From Urophycis tenuis (lineage: Eukaryota; Chordata; Actinopteri; Gadiformes; Phycidae): a stretch of DNA of 64,000 nt. Both the position numbers and the translations under genes were made by a program. This document shows, piece by piece, positions 21,301 through 34,959 of the stretch (position 1 is its first letter; each line of letters begins with the position of its first letter). The stretch lies in NCBI GenBank assembly GCA_036785325.1, contig JAXIVH010000007.1, positions 9,947,796-10,011,795 of the forward strand. Direction: 5' to 3'. The notes beneath the pieces are model-generated. The model had not been told where the DNA came from, did no database searches, and was given only the letters and a program-made list of their open reading frames with translations.

Positions 21301-21500
21301 NNNNNNNNNNNNNNNNNNNNNNNNNNNNNNNNNNNNNNNNNNNNNNNNNNNNNNNNNNNNNNNNNNNNNNNNNNNNNNNNNNNNNNNNNNNNNNNNNNNN
21401 NNNNNNNNNNNNNNNNNNNNNNNNNNNNNNNNNNNNNNNNNNNNNNNNNNNNNNNNNNNNNNNNNNNNNNNNNNNNNNNNNNNNNNNNNNNNNNNNNNNN
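21301..21500. other. Assembly gap (200 N)
   Basis: Exactly 200 unknown bases. Frames drawn across it are meaningless. Confidence 1.
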
Positions 21501-21678
21501 GGGTCCCAAACAAGACAAAACGCAAATAGAAGCCAGAAAATAAGCCCCAGCCGTGTGCATAGGGACATGGAGAAAATGGACGGGACGACCAACTGACACT
21601 TCACGGAGGAGACGCTAAAAATAATGGAACATCCTGGTCGCCATTTGGCGTGACCACGCCATCCCCAAAGCTCCACGC

Positions 21679-21725
<47 letters not shown>

Positions 21726-24700
21726 AGCGACGATGGCGGTGGTGGTAACTCGCAGGCCCCAAGGCAGGGCAAGAGTTTCCATTCATTAGCTTTACAACTG
21801 GAAGTAATTACTGGGCCTTTCTTCCAGGAGGAAGAGAGGGCGAGGAGGCGCACAAGTTCCAGGAGGAAATGGCGATTAAAACCTCCGGGGGGGGGGGGGG
21901 GAGAAAAAGTGAGCGCGCGGCGGCGGCGGCTACAGCCCCTCGCTGGTGTTTGTTCACGCAGAACCGAGTGCTGTTTAAACTGCGCCGGCGGAAGATAAAC
22001 AAGTGGCTGGCTTTGGATGGAGGGCCAGGAGAGTGGTAGCAGCCAGCTGGAGAGTCAGTACCTAGCTAACCCCACCACCACCACCACCACCATCACCACC
22101 AGCCCTTCCACAAACACATAAGACAGCCTCGAGAAAGAGCGGAGCAAAGAGCCTCCATCAACACACAGGACTGCCTTGGGGGAAAAAAAAAGGGAATCCT
22201 GGCAACTGACCGCGAGAAGCGGGACAATATTGCCAAGATTAGCGATCCACGTGGTCAACATCATGAACACGAACATTTAAGAGTATGAGAGGCTACTAAT
22301 TAAGACGGCTAGTGTTTGCTCACACTGAAACATCCACTCATTGTTGAGCACCTTCTCAGAGGCTTATATCCACACGCTACTTGCCACTCAGTAATAACTA
22401 TGGGCATCTTTCTCAAGGATGCCCACAGGTGGATCGGAGACACGGCTTCAAACCCTTCTGGGACTCAAAACACCCCCACGACTAGATTATCCATTCCTGT
22501 GTCTGTGTCTGTTTAGCTTTCGTGTCGACTGCTAAACTGCAACTCCTAAAACATAAAAACATGTCCGCCTTTAAAAAAAACACTTCAGAACAAGAGCCGA
22601 AGCAAGACAGACCGTAGCTCTGCATCTAAAATGCCTGTAAGCGTTTTAGATAGACATTACTGCTCCGAGGACAAACTTGGCTTGACTTTGCTTGACTTTG
22701 ACGAGCGAGACCGGCTGGCCTCCCCGTGTTGTGCTGCAGGCCTGCATTCCACCATAGTGAGACTCTGGGACGTCGTACAATACATGGCAGGTCAGCTGTG
22801 TGAACTTCTGCACAAGACCCCTCTCCCCCCACCACAACCTTACAGTGAGTTTGTGTCAAAGTGAAGTCACGCACGGGCAATGTGTGGCTGCACGCAGCCC
22901 GCGTTCACACCGGGGAATAGCCCGGCTTTCTATTTCCAAACACACGGCCACTCTGGGACACCATTAAGACGAGCCGGCAGCTGGACGAGCGAAGGCCATT
23001 TTGCTGACCTCTGCCACCGACAGCACCCCACCACCATTGACTCCCTCACCCTGGATGGTTTTTTATGACTTGAGGAGGGAAGGGAGCTTCTCTCTGAATG
23101 ACTGTAACTTCACTGCACCTCGAAACATCTTAAACTCCACTTCAATTGTGGTTTGTGAAAAAAAAAAACGTATACATGGCCAACATGCCAAGTAGCCTTT
23201 GTGAGGGATAGTTTAAGGCAAGCCTTTCATTATTTCACAATAATGACGGCCAGCCGTCCATTGTCACACTGTTTACATGCCTACTTAAAGAAATCAATCA
23301 TTTGACACAAACAAATATTTTATTGATTTAAAAATTACTGTGTTGCTTCGGCAAAAAACAAATGGCGGTAGTGTCCATAGCAACGGTCTGTTATTCATTG
23401 AAATGGTCAGCTCTGTGCAGAAATTACAGACTGTAGAACGCAGCTAATTACCAACCAGAATCAAGTATAATTATAGGTATTAATTGGCTACCCATGTGAT
23501 CAGGCGGTCTTCAGAGGTCCATCATTGGTCATGTGGTCCTCAGCGGGAATTGGACTGGAGCTCTGCAGGAAAAAAAAATAAAATAAAATATGGATTTCTG
23601 ATTATCTTTAGGCAGGGCTATCTTATCAATAATACACATTGGGTATAAATAATTCAGGTATGTGTTGCCTTTCCCCTATATTGCAATCTAGATTGTTAAA
23701 AACATTAAAATATCAAAATGATCAACACATGTGGACAGATGGTGACGTGCCAAGCAAGTTATTCTTTATGGGGCGTGAACTATCATCAAAACTAGGTCAG
23801 CAAGTTCAAGGAGGTGCGATTTGCGCGAGGACTGGATTTGAATGAATGCACTGTCGTGTTGTGCAAAGTCTCCTGAACACAAGCTCAACAACAACAAAAA
23901 GGCCAGGGACAGTAGGAATCACATCCACTACTGTAATAACCGAGGTCAGCATTTGAATGATTACTGCGCTTTGAAATAAAAGCGCAGTGTGTTTTTCTTA
24001 CTGAAGCATAGCCGCTTCACCCAGATTGGAATCGTCATTTCACAACACATGTACGTTTTTCTCTCATCACACTATATGCATCCAATTGTAATCTTCTAAT
24101 TTGCCCACTCAATGGCACACTGTGGCATTGAGCTAGCCGATAGCTAGCATACCTCGCCGCTTGTGGAAATACAATGCCCATCCCCCCACACAAGGTTGCG
24201 AGTGAATGGCAAGAGAACAAGCGTGCTCTCTTATATAGCCGTATGAGATGATGGTTTAAGTTAGCCACCGTCCTTAGGGAAATATAGATATTTTACCCGA
24301 CGTATGGAAAGGTTCAGATCTGTGTTTAATTCAGGCGTAGGGCTTGAACATGTGCCGTAACGTTATTAGACAGCCATTAGTCCACATGTCATGATGAGTC
24401 AATGACTGAGTGCACCGGAAAACATATTGACCAACATATTAATTGAATTAAATGTCTTAAGATTACTTATTTTAACTGCATTGTTTCTGGTGCTTTATAA
24501 AATCACCGTTTGGTGAATATTGTACCGCCGGATATTGTTCGGATACAGGGTAGCGTTAGCCCACAACCGTGCGTGTTCTCCAGCTAGCTGGCTAGCTAGC
24601 GGCCGTGCCCATCATCAAAACACATGCCAGGCAGGTAATCTAGTTTATTCAAATGCTTTGACAAACCCGACCTCAGAACCCAGTTGCGAACCTGTATGGG

Positions 24701-26615
24701 GATATACACCGAGTAAAGTTTACACAGACATCAACATATTCGCAAGATATGTGATAAAATAATACATAACAGGACCACATCATCAACTAAATAGTCAGCC
24801 TTCAAAGCCCGCTTACAAGCTAGCGTGCACGGTAATACTAGCAATTTAAGCTAATGACAGTGTTTTTGATTACCCCTACCTGCTTGTATGAGACCTTTCA
24901 GTAGATGATTTCTTCTGTGCGCTTTGTTATTAAATCAAACCATGTTATCCATTTCTTGCGATCGCGAAATTAATTTTATTCGCATAAAAATTAATGATTA
25001 TATTAAAGCTAAAGAGCCAGGCGGTAAGAAGCTAACGACGGCTTCAGAGATGCTCTGCACACAAGAGTGACTTGACCCGCGAAAATGAGCTGCCTGTGAC
25101 AGTAGCCTACTGTATTGAGGTTGTCAGTGATTGCGGGTTTTTGTTGGCCAATTGGGATAGCCTTTTTCCCACTGGTTGCCCTATAGTTATGAAAAAATAA
25201 GTAATCATTATTATTATTTTTAGTTTATATCATTTCAATAGCCTTAATGAGCATTAACCACATATACTATGCATGGCCCTACCAAAAAAAACGTTTTAAT
25301 TGCATTTGTAGTCCTTCTGACTACAACCTATCTGTTACTGGGTGATACTGATGACTACACATGTCGTCACGCTGCATATGCAATCCATCTGAGCGATTAA
25401 AAAATAATGTATATATTTTATTATAAATATATTTTATTTTTCATTTTTTACTCAACTGTAAATTTACCCAGCTATTGATCTAAACTAATATCCTAATATA
25501 AGCAGGGTTTTTTTTTCTCTTTTCCTTGCTCAATGACACGTGGACGAAACCAAAATGGTGTCGTGTGTGTCAAAGGGAACTTGACAAATGAAATGGAAAT
25601 GAAAGTCTGCCTCGGGCCTCTGCAGCTTGTCTCGCGGCCAAGCACCAGTCATAACAACGGCCCGCGCCCATCCCCCACTACACCTAATTTTTGCCTTGCT
25701 GGTCATCCTCACTCCCCATACATTATGACACCCCGCCCCCATCCTGCTCACTCATTCACACTGGGACAGCCAGGACGGGCGGACATTATGGCGATCAATG
25801 TTTTACATTGACATATTCAAATAGCGCTATAATTGATCATAAAAAAATACGATGTCCAGGTTTGAAGCAGACACACAATGGTGCATATGTCAACAATGAG
25901 TCCTTAACCTAAAGGATTTTCCGTCGGGTCGTTTCGCTGATGCAACGCAACTGCCCCCCTTTATTGCAGTGCGAATAGGGAGATAGGCGTATTTCTAACG
26001 TGTTTCACGTACTGTAGTCACCAATGTAAGCCCATACCACCGTCGCCTCATTGCTAATTGCCTCGCTGTCGTTTCAAGACATCCCCCCCGGGAGATGATG
26101 ATGACATATAGTGAAATGCCGAATCAGTGGCGAGCAGTTGTCTACGTGCCATTGTTGGCGGTCTATTGACTCTTCTCATCTCCCTAACAGGATCTCTACT
26201 GTAGTATACTTCGCGCATTCATAATAATACGTGACACAACACATTAGGCTACTACTACTACTACTACTACTACTGCTGCTGCTGCTACTTCTTGGCTACT
26301 GCCTGCATACGTCTGTGTAATATGAACCATCAACTTACAACACTATACCACCATCAAAGCAGGCCATTCACTCTGTTATGCGGGGGAGTGTGACACTTTC
26401 CCGTGAATATGTCGCGTAAGTAGCCTGAGGCTGTCTATCATAGTAGTGTATCGTAGATGGGATCGGGGCAGATCGTTCCTTCATTTCCATTACCGGGCCT
26501 CTCTTTGGTCATCGATGACGGAGGGCTCATCCGGCTAATTTCCAAGACCCCCCACACACACTAACATACGCACCATCCTTTAATGTGTCTGCACACACAA
26601 ACACGTACAGAAAAT

Positions 26616-26678
<63 letters not shown>

Positions 26679-27700
26679 TCCATAAACACATACCCACATA
26701 ACCATACACAGGCATACAGCTTGATATGAAACCATTAGGCATACCCCAGGCCCAAGAGGTGCATTTGGAGTAACATGAATAAATTGTTATAGGCTATGGT
26801 TGTACAATGCACATCATTCTATATTCCATTATTATGTGTGGGCATTATGAAATGTACAAATGTTCTGCTGTAAATGCCAATAACACAGTCAGACTAACAT
26901 GCCTTGTGTCTGCTAATGTTTATAATGTTTAATAATGCATATGTTCTATCACAGAAGAACAGCCAGTAGGAAGGCTGTTACTGGCTATAGGGGGTATTTT
27001 TAGATTTAGAAAATCAACAGTTGTTGTAGCTCCAAATGTTTCTCACAAAGAAAGTTTTCAATTTCTACTTTGTTCTGTTTCAACTTTAGGGTTTGAACCA
27101 AAACACACAGACAAATGCCATTCTGGCATTTACTTTTCTGGTGGGGGCGGAGTTGTCTATTCTTAGCATGAGTAGAAATACTCAGACCTAGAAATGCAAT
27201 ACTATGTAAATTGTCTTGTGCTGATGCTAAGCAGATGCTTGGATACGATTCCGGATACAGATGGTCTTGGAATGGGGAAAAAAAAGTAATTCCCAGAAAT
27301 GTTGGTCGGTTAAATGATTGGAAGCAAGGCCATAAAGGAAGTCAATGTTTGTTTTGTCAAGGTCAAAAAGGAAGGTAGGTTGATATACATCAGTTGCACA
27401 TGCACTAAGGCACCAAGTCAGAACTAGTCTGACATTAACAATGGCTTATATAATTATACTATTCCACTGGGAAGAAGCTTACAGAAAATCGGAGTTGTGG
27501 GAATCACAACTCTTGCAATGTATTGCAGGCAGACAAAGGCGGGCATTAAATATGCCTACGTGTCCAAAATTAAATTTCAGGATATATTCATTTGAATTTC
27601 GACGGATAATAATGAATGATGTAAGTAATTAGAACATGACGTCGGGAAAACCTAATTATTCAGAGACGTGTTACGGCCATATGGTTTGTAATTTCTGAGA
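21501..27700. other. Mostly unique non-coding sequence upstream of KCNMB2
   Basis: No exons, SINE heads or transposon ends could be supported. Simple repeats include (CA)n at 21679-21724 and 26616-26677, (CCA)n at about 22070-22100, and (CTA)n/(CTG)n at 26251-26287. The low transposon content compared with the left 20 kb would suit a regulatory region, but that is inference. Confidence 0.45.
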
Positions 27701-27702
27701 CG

Positions 27703-27721
27703 GCAGCGCCCCCTTGTGGCG
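27703..27721 (-). promoter_or_regulatory. Strong CTCF-like motif
   Basis: The minus strand reads cgccacaagggggcgctgc, which fits the vertebrate CTCF core (CCAC.AGGGGGCGC) at nearly every position. It lies about 4.5 kb upstream of the KCNMB2 start, in a transposon-poor stretch. Occupancy cannot be read from sequence. Confidence 0.6.
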
Positions 27722-30329
27722 AAATACAGCAACGTCTACTCTCCCAGTTGTCATTCTATCATACAGTACATTGCAATACTGTAACTGTAGTTTGATCTAA
27801 GCTATTAATGCGACAGCTCCGCCTGAATATTCTCCCGTCATGCACAGTATAGTGTGTACAAAAACTAGCAGCGAGAATCTCCCCCCCCCCCCCCCCCCGG
27901 GTGCGAATTAGTTGTTATTTACTTGGGGGGGGGATCATATTGGCTATTATGGGATACAGTATACAGTATAGAAACATTGTGCCTGGCCCACTCACTTGAA
28001 GCATGGCAGCATTGTACCAGGGAAGTCATATTACCAGCACAGGTATGGCAGGCATTTTGTTCGCTTGGGAGTTTAAATAAGCCAGGCTTGGATGTTGTTC
28101 CTCTGAGCCCATATCATGTTGGAGTGCAATGGTGACAGATGCACACACCACTGTGGATTATCCTAACCACCCAAGCCCACAACAGGTAGGATCTTGTGGA
28201 TTACTCCCATTCATTCATTTATACTGCAGTTTCAGCCAAGAAGTCCTACTCCTGCAAGACAGAAATTTAGCTCAGTGTGGAAATCTATTATATTGTATTA
28301 TAATGATTTTGAGGCAATAGGAATGTAAAGACAAAGAGTTTTGATTATATACAATAGGATGTATTGTGATAAGAATACACAAATCAGAGATCATGTTTGA
28401 TAAAGTAAAGGGGATATTTGTTTTAGAGGTCATGCATGGTCAAAACAAGGGGTTTATATATGACTTTGTGTTGCAATCACAGGGCCCATTGTGTAAAGGT
28501 GTCAGCTGCAGAATAACAATGAGTATCAATGATTGGTGAAAGTCTGTACCTGCTCATCATAAAAGTCTCACTCAAATGCATAACTTTTACCAAATAAAAA
28601 TCTATGCCCGCGTGTGAAGCGTGCACATATGTTACACTCTGCACCCATGCGTGTGCCAGACATAGTATGACCAGAATTCCTTTATTGTGCGGCTGCCGTG
28701 TGAATGGCATTTACAACATGCTTTTCATATGCAAGTCACATGCGCCCTATGCAGCCACAATATCGAATTGCCGTCCGCTTTTGGCATTGTTAAAGTGTTT
28801 ACTGCTCATGCTGTGACCTGTAGGGTCTCCCTATAGAGCTCGCGGGTCCTTTTTAAAACCCACCATGCCAAGTGGGCCCACCTGGCCAATAATCACTGTA
28901 TGGCAACAACATGCAACATGCTGAGACAGATAGCGGGCTTTAAAGTCCGCTGCGTTGCATCTCAGTGTGAGATATATAAACTATATAAAACATGCAGCGG
29001 TAAGCATTCAGTGGATCCAGCAATGACGTTGCAGTCTCTGTCGGCTCTTTAGCGTGCAGGTGAAGCCCCTGAATGCTGTCAAATAAAGTGACACGGGCGC
29101 AACATGTTGGCCAACGCGGTTGACCACGTATGACGTCGGTGGATCATTTACTCACACGGAAGGTTGTCAGAGACACGCGCCACGTTATCAGAGAGTGCAA
29201 CCACCCACACACAGGCAATAAATAATCATAAATCATTATTAATAGTACGGTCCCTTGGTCCCATCCTTGGCCCATATTGGAGGACGGCGGCGTCTATCTC
29301 CACAATAAAGGGGGAAACCCGTGAACTCCGCATACCGGCTTCAGCTTGCTATAGTTTCAATCAATCACGGTGTCACGTGATCTGTCAGCGCACAGTAACC
29401 TCACAGAGGAGGACGAATATATACAGTAGGCTGGCTATACGACATAAATGTCAGCTTTCAGCGCCCAACATTTGCATCCTATCCTGTTTCGTTTTAAAAT
29501 AATCATTATATCATTTATCATTATTAACTAAAATAATGTAACTTATATAAATAACTTAATAATGATATTACATAATACAGATTAATAACACTAATCATAC
29601 TAACCACGATAGTCATAATCATCACAATAACAATCATAATTAATTATTAGATATATAAATTATTAAGTGTTGGTGTGTGTTCATTAGCTGATGAAGCTGT
29701 TCGCAGCGAGCTGAGACTTGGGTATAAATTCTTAGAGCTAAACAAGATATCAAATCTTTGTCAGCGGCAATCTGTGCCATGGGAAGGATCAAGTTGAATC
29801 TGTTGCGTTGTTTGCTTTGTTGATTTGTTCGAAATTTGCATTGATTTTAATGGCAATACCAATTCTAATCAAATGAAGGAATGCTCTGCTGAGTACAGTT
29901 GGTTTGACTACCAGGCCAACTAAGAAATTAACTTTTTGCAGGCCTAAGTTACTTTAGCCATAATATCCTGTCATGTAATCCAATGCTCCATATCTCTCCA
30001 GACATAACTAGGGAAACACTAAGAGGTCATCCGCCATTTAGAATAAAACAGAACAAAGCGCAGAGGTGACTAGTCACCACTAACACGTCCTGAGGCAGGA
30101 GGTCCCTTGCCGAGTCCAGCGGCCATAGTGGCTGAAGCGCTGGTGGACTGGACGCTTGACCGGACCTGAGGTCCTCTAAAAGAACTGCCCGTCACTCAGG
30201 CAGTGGGAGCAGCCCCTCTGAAAGTGTGTGTCCCATGTTTGGCTCAAACCAATGCATGGAACCTGAGACACACGAGGCAGAGAGACAATGGTGAGACAAT
30301 GGGGGCACAGGCTTTAATAGGGTCTTTAA
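27722..30329. other. Non-coding stretch, nothing recognised
   Basis: A/T-rich with a poly-C run at 27881-27898. No exon or transposon end was supported. Confidence 0.4.
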
Positions 30330-30498
30330 TAGGGTCCTTTTATTTTTACATAGGTTTATATTTTCTACATAGGTTTTATATTTTACATAGGTTTACATTA
30401 TATATTTATATATTCTAACACTCTACTATAGTGTCCCCTTTCTTCTCCTGGAGTATTGTTACGAACACAATTTCCCTCAGGGATCAATCAATAAAGTA

Positions 30499-30528
<30 letters not shown>
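30330..30528 (+). mobile_element. LINE 3'UTR and tail
   Basis: It contains repeated 'tacataggttt', 'atattctaacactctacta', 'ctggagtattgttacgaaca', 'atttccctcagggatcaatc', then (TCTG)n. This is the same 3' end as the LINE at 6412 and the inverted tail at 56521. It is a 5'-truncated insertion. Confidence 0.8.
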
Positions 30529-30529
<1 letters not shown>

Positions 30530-32173
30530 GAGCATGCCGGTTCACCCACAGAATGTTTGAATGCGTTTGCATGTATTTTATTACTATTGCAACAACACAT
30601 CGCCAGTAGGGTAAAACAAACCTCACAATGGTCTAAACCTGTATACAGTATATTCAATTTTATTTATTTTTATTGTTTTGGTCTGTTGAGTGGGAATTGT
30701 TATGAGAATTCACTCTGTGACATTGCAGCTCCGATATTAGTTTTCCGATTTTTGCATTAATGTGCTGTTGCGTTTTAAATTCAGTTGTTGTTATCTGTTT
30801 CCACATGACAACATTGCTTTTTAAGCAGCTGGGAATGTAATTCAATGAGGAAACGGCTCATAAAAGAGGAATTTGTTGGACTGTTGTCTCTCTGTTATGA
30901 CTCACACTGTAGGGTTCCACCTCCATGAGACTGAACCCTGACATTCTCCATCTCCCTCTTCTGGTGTAACCACATTACCGCTCAAATGTGTCCAACAACT
31001 TAAATCTGCCTTCTGCTTTGCTCGCACATTACCTCGAAGGCAATCACGTGATGAAACCATAGTGCAAGTGAGTGATGATTGGCAAAAAAGAGAGAGACGA
31101 GTGTGTATTAACATCACTAGTTTGGTTTTCTAAAAGGCTCTTGAGTGGGAATAAACTCAATTTCAGAATGCAGAATTTTGATTATCAAGTCAAATGCCTT
31201 GTGACCTGACATTTCAAGTGCTGTAATATATCATCCTTAATAAAAAGCCAATCATGAAAGATTTATTGCAATTGATCCTTTCTTCATTGCCGACCCCCCA
31301 CCCCCCCTGGGACATTACACTAATAACTCATAATGTATTCATTTGGTTTGTCTGAGTGAAAACAAATAAAAGGTGAATGTTCTTGAAGGATCACGTAGGT
31401 CGCGCACCACCTGCTACAATATTGACCGTCTCAGTGGATTGGACCGGGGGACAGGAAGCTGGCTGCCACCGCTCTGCCAATGACTTTGTGTTGATAGCCG
31501 GGCGTTGGTGCAACAGGCAGGTACTGTGTGCCTTTCAAGCAGCCGGCACCGGTTCAGTTTGTCACCATTAGCAACCTCTCCTCTATGCCCATCCCTCATC
31601 GTCTCACGCTAGCCTCATTAGCATTACCGCCTGTTTGGGATGAGATATTTACAGAGTGGCAGGGAGCTCCCTCATTCCCCCCCCCCCCCGGCACCCCATG
31701 ACATCATGAGCTCTAGAATCCTGTTCAGGTGGTGGTCCTGGTGGTGCTGGTGGTGGAGGTGATGATCTCAGCGTGGTGGTGTTGTTTCGGTGTAGGATTA
31801 TAAAATACATAAACGGTGTGTGTTTGTGTGTTGGGAGTCGATGGAGCTTGTGACTTTGACACGTTCAGTATGCATCAAAGGTACAGTATGACTTGTCCTG
31901 CCTCGTTGCTCCTTTTGTCTCGTGAAAAGCGTTTTCAGTTGATTCTCAAATGTAACATCCAACCACTTTCAATTGTGTGTTGTTGTCGTGATCCTTCAAT
32001 ACGTTGTACTCTATGTGTTGCATAGAGTACAACACAGTAGGGCGGCACCATGTTTCTGCTCCATAAGTATAAACCCCCACGGCAACACACTTCTGCTCCG
32101 CAGGTCCTTCCGACAATCTCTCCGCAGCCCGTCATCATCACGTAGAGGAGGAGGGCGGCGGTCTTCGGGAAAG
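30529..32173. other. KCNMB2: KCNMB2 upstream region, no distinct feature
   Basis: Presumably holds the 5'UTR and promoter of KCNMB2, but no TATA, CpG island or upstream exon could be assigned. An exact inverted pair gttgtactctatgtg / catagagtacaacac lies at about 32003-32036. Confidence 0.35.
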
Positions 32174-33268
32174 ATGTTCTTCATCGCTGGCTGCAAAAAC
32201 GGCGGAGGAGCATCCAGGGGAAACGAAAAGTGACGCTCGCCTCAATCGCCTCCAAAATACACCCCATTACAACCTGTCTGTCTGCATTCACATCGACCCA
32301 CCGGACCTTTAACCCCCCCCCCCCCCCCCCCCCCTGTCATCAGGTCCATGTACCAGAAGTTCCGCGATGTGGACATATTGGACAAGAAGAAAACGGTGAC
32401 TGCTCTGAAACCGGGGGAAGATCGCGCCATCCTGCTGGGCCTGGGTATGATCATCTCCTCGGTGATGATGTACTTCGTCCTGGGCATCACCGTGCTACGC
32501 TCCTACGCAGACAGGTATATGACACGAGATTACAGTACTTCACGAATCCCATGCGGTGCGTTCAGGGAGGAGATTCGTACCTGCGTTTCATTTGGAAGTA
32601 CCTCTGTTCAGTCCGGGTTCAATCTGCAATGTCCACAACCTTACCTGCAGGCGTCCTACAGCAGAATGTCCTCACCTTGATGCCTGTGAAGTTAATAATT
32701 GAACAAGGCCTCCGCTAGATAGATCCGACTTTTCAAAACGTCCTCCTCTGTGAGGTTGTTCTGTGAGTGTGTAGTTTGTTTGTCAGCTCTCGCTCTCATC
32801 CCCCCCCCCCCCCCCCCGCCACGCAGCGTGTGGACAGAGGAGGGCGTGTGCGTGGTGCTGAACTCCACCATCGCCGCGGACGTCAACTGCTCCTACCACT
32901 GTGGGCCGGACTGCTGGCGGGTGTCGCGGTACCCCTGTCTGGAGATCTACGTCAGCATCAACAACACGGGCCGCGTGAGCCGGCTGTCCCACAACGAGGA
33001 GACCCAGGATGCCAGCTCTGAGGTGAGGAAGAAGCTGCTGGTGGAGGTGTGTGTGGGGGGGGGGGGGGGCGCTGGTGGTACCGGAAAGGGAGGGGAAGAA
33101 AAGACACACAACAAATACCTGGAATGGCTGAACCGTGTCAAATGCACAGGGTCCTAAAGACGCCGCTTGGCAGACCTGTTACCTGATTTAGACCGACACC
33201 GATTTAGAAAATGTGAACAGACAGGGCCCCGTGTTTAATGTCAGCGGGAGAGACATAGCGAGAGACAT

Positions 33269-33354
<86 letters not shown>

Positions 33355-33997
33355 CGAGAGAGAGAGAGAGAGAGAGTGTGTGAGTGAGAGTTGTGAACAG
33401 GGACAGTTGCCATCATGGATGTTTTGAATGGACTCAGGGTTGATGACCAGGACAGCATGTGTTTCTGATGACATCATGCTATTACATTCTGAAAGAGAGG
33501 GTGGGGGGGGGGAGTCAGGGGATCTAGCGGCTACAAGTGACCAAACCCAGTGCCTTTTGGCCAGCAGTCAAACACCCAAACCGCACGCTATCCTGCCACT
33601 ACATCCATGAGCAAGGCACCTCACCCCCTGCAAAAGTCAAAGTAAAAAAAACAGCGCGCGCTTGAGATCACCCCGCGCGTGCGTCACGACACACCGTCCC
33701 TCTGTCCAGTGCTTCTTCGTGCCCAAGTGCCAGAAGGAGACGGCGGTCATGCAGGCCATGGTGGTGAACATCTCGGAGCGGCTGAGGGCCAACCAGCAGA
33801 TCCCGTGCTACTACGACCCCAGCGAGCGGCGCCGGGACACCGTGCTCCTCTCCCGGCTGTACGGCAGCGGCGCCGTCTTCCACTCGCTCTTCTGGCCCTC
33901 GTGCATGCTCACCGGCGGCGCCCTCATCATTGTCATGGTGAAGCTGACCCAGTACCTCTCCATACTGTGCGAGGAGCTGGGCAAGGTCCAGAAGTGA
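32174..33997 (+). CDS. KCNMB2: BK channel beta2 accessory subunit
   Basis: Encodes a 236-residue two-pass membrane subunit that assembles with the KCNMA1 pore, changes its calcium and voltage response and, in mammals, causes fast inactivation. Coding exons: 32174-32229, 32344-32514, 32827-33022 and 33710-33997 (711 nt with stop). All introns are GT-AG and phases match (2, 2, 0). Residues 1-18 are the N-terminal 'ball'. The beta2 signature 'KKKTVTALKPGEDRAILLGL' spans 33-52. TM1 is about 47-70. The extracellular loop has the Cys-rich 'CSYHCGPDCW' and sequons NST and NCS. TM2 is about 197-218, followed by 'KLTQYLSILCEELGKVQK'. The start at 32174 was preferred over the internal ATG at 32348 because only it gives the ball and normal length. 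The ball begins MFFI rather than the mammalian MFIW. Identity is sure at family level and strong for beta2. Confidence 0.93.
33262..33380. repeat. (GA)n microsatellite in KCNMB2 intron 3
   Basis: A run of about 115 bases of GA with a few GC steps. The Ser/Leu frames on the minus strand are a result of the repeat. Confidence 0.95.
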
Positions 33998-34680
33998 GAG
34001 GATGAGGGAGGCGCCAGGCGGGGGTGGGGTGGGGGTGGGGTGGGGGGGTGCTAGGTGGGCAGCTGAAGTGAGAAGTGTGAAGAGGAAAGAGAAAAGAGAG
34101 TGTGGAAGAAAAATAAGAGCGGAAAATGGATTATTTTAACCGAAACGTGACCTCTGGCGTCTCTGTAGCCATGCGCTCCCCGCTGTGAAAGCGTTTAATT
34201 TTAAACTTGTCGTGTTTCAAGATAACAACGTTACCATTGTGTGTTTTTGCGTTGTTGATGATTATTTTATTTTTTACATAAAACACTTCAAGTACCACAG
34301 GGCAAAAACAAAACAAAAATATTGCCGTGGTAGATCAAGTGCCTTTTAAAAAGATGGAGGAATTCATCTTGAGTTGTTGTGTTGATGCATTTTATTTGAC
34401 ATGCATACTAGAACGAGCATCTGAAGTTACAGCTTCGAGCTTAATCCAAAAATATATTTTGCTTAAAATGGTTTATATTGAGCGATGGTTGTAATCAAGT
34501 ATCCTTTTAAAACGTTCCTCGTTTATAATAACATAGTTCGAAGCACACAGTAAGTTATTGTATAAAAAAATCAAGTTTATTGGGGACCAAATTACACTTA
34601 TCAAATGTAACCTGACATGTTTATACCAAATTACATATTCCTTTTCTTGATCGTAATAAAGGTGTGAATAACATTATTAT
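33998..34680 (+). other. KCNMB2: KCNMB2 3'UTR with poly(A) signal
   Basis: There is no further exon after the TGA at 33995-33997. AATAAA occurs at 34655-34660, followed by a T/G-bearing stretch, and again at 34888-34893. Either could end the transcript. The second would leave only about 0.1 kb before the probable PIK3CA first exon. Confidence 0.5.
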
Positions 34681-34959
34681 TATGGGACATTTTTCACATT
34701 TTAAAGAAATGCCCAGGACTACTAAACCTTACTGAGGCCGCTATGCAACTCTGTCCATTCAGGGTCAATTATTTCAACATCTGAGATGCAGGAAAAAAAA
34801 CTGTTTGGAAACATTGTATTTACATCTATTCCACTCCTGTTGGAATTTCCTTATAGGCGCTTCACTACGATGTCATACGTAAAATGAAATAAAAGTGTAT
34901 TGGCGGTTTATTGGTGATTTTCTATGATCTTGTGTGATGACAAATTGTTTTCTCCACAT

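Noticed and set aside
21007..21853. Long frames across the N block
   Set aside because: They exist only because N codons are read as open.
32348..32680. KCNMB2 starting at the internal ATG
   Set aside because: That start would drop the N-terminal ball; the exon at 32174-32229 splices in phase and restores normal length.
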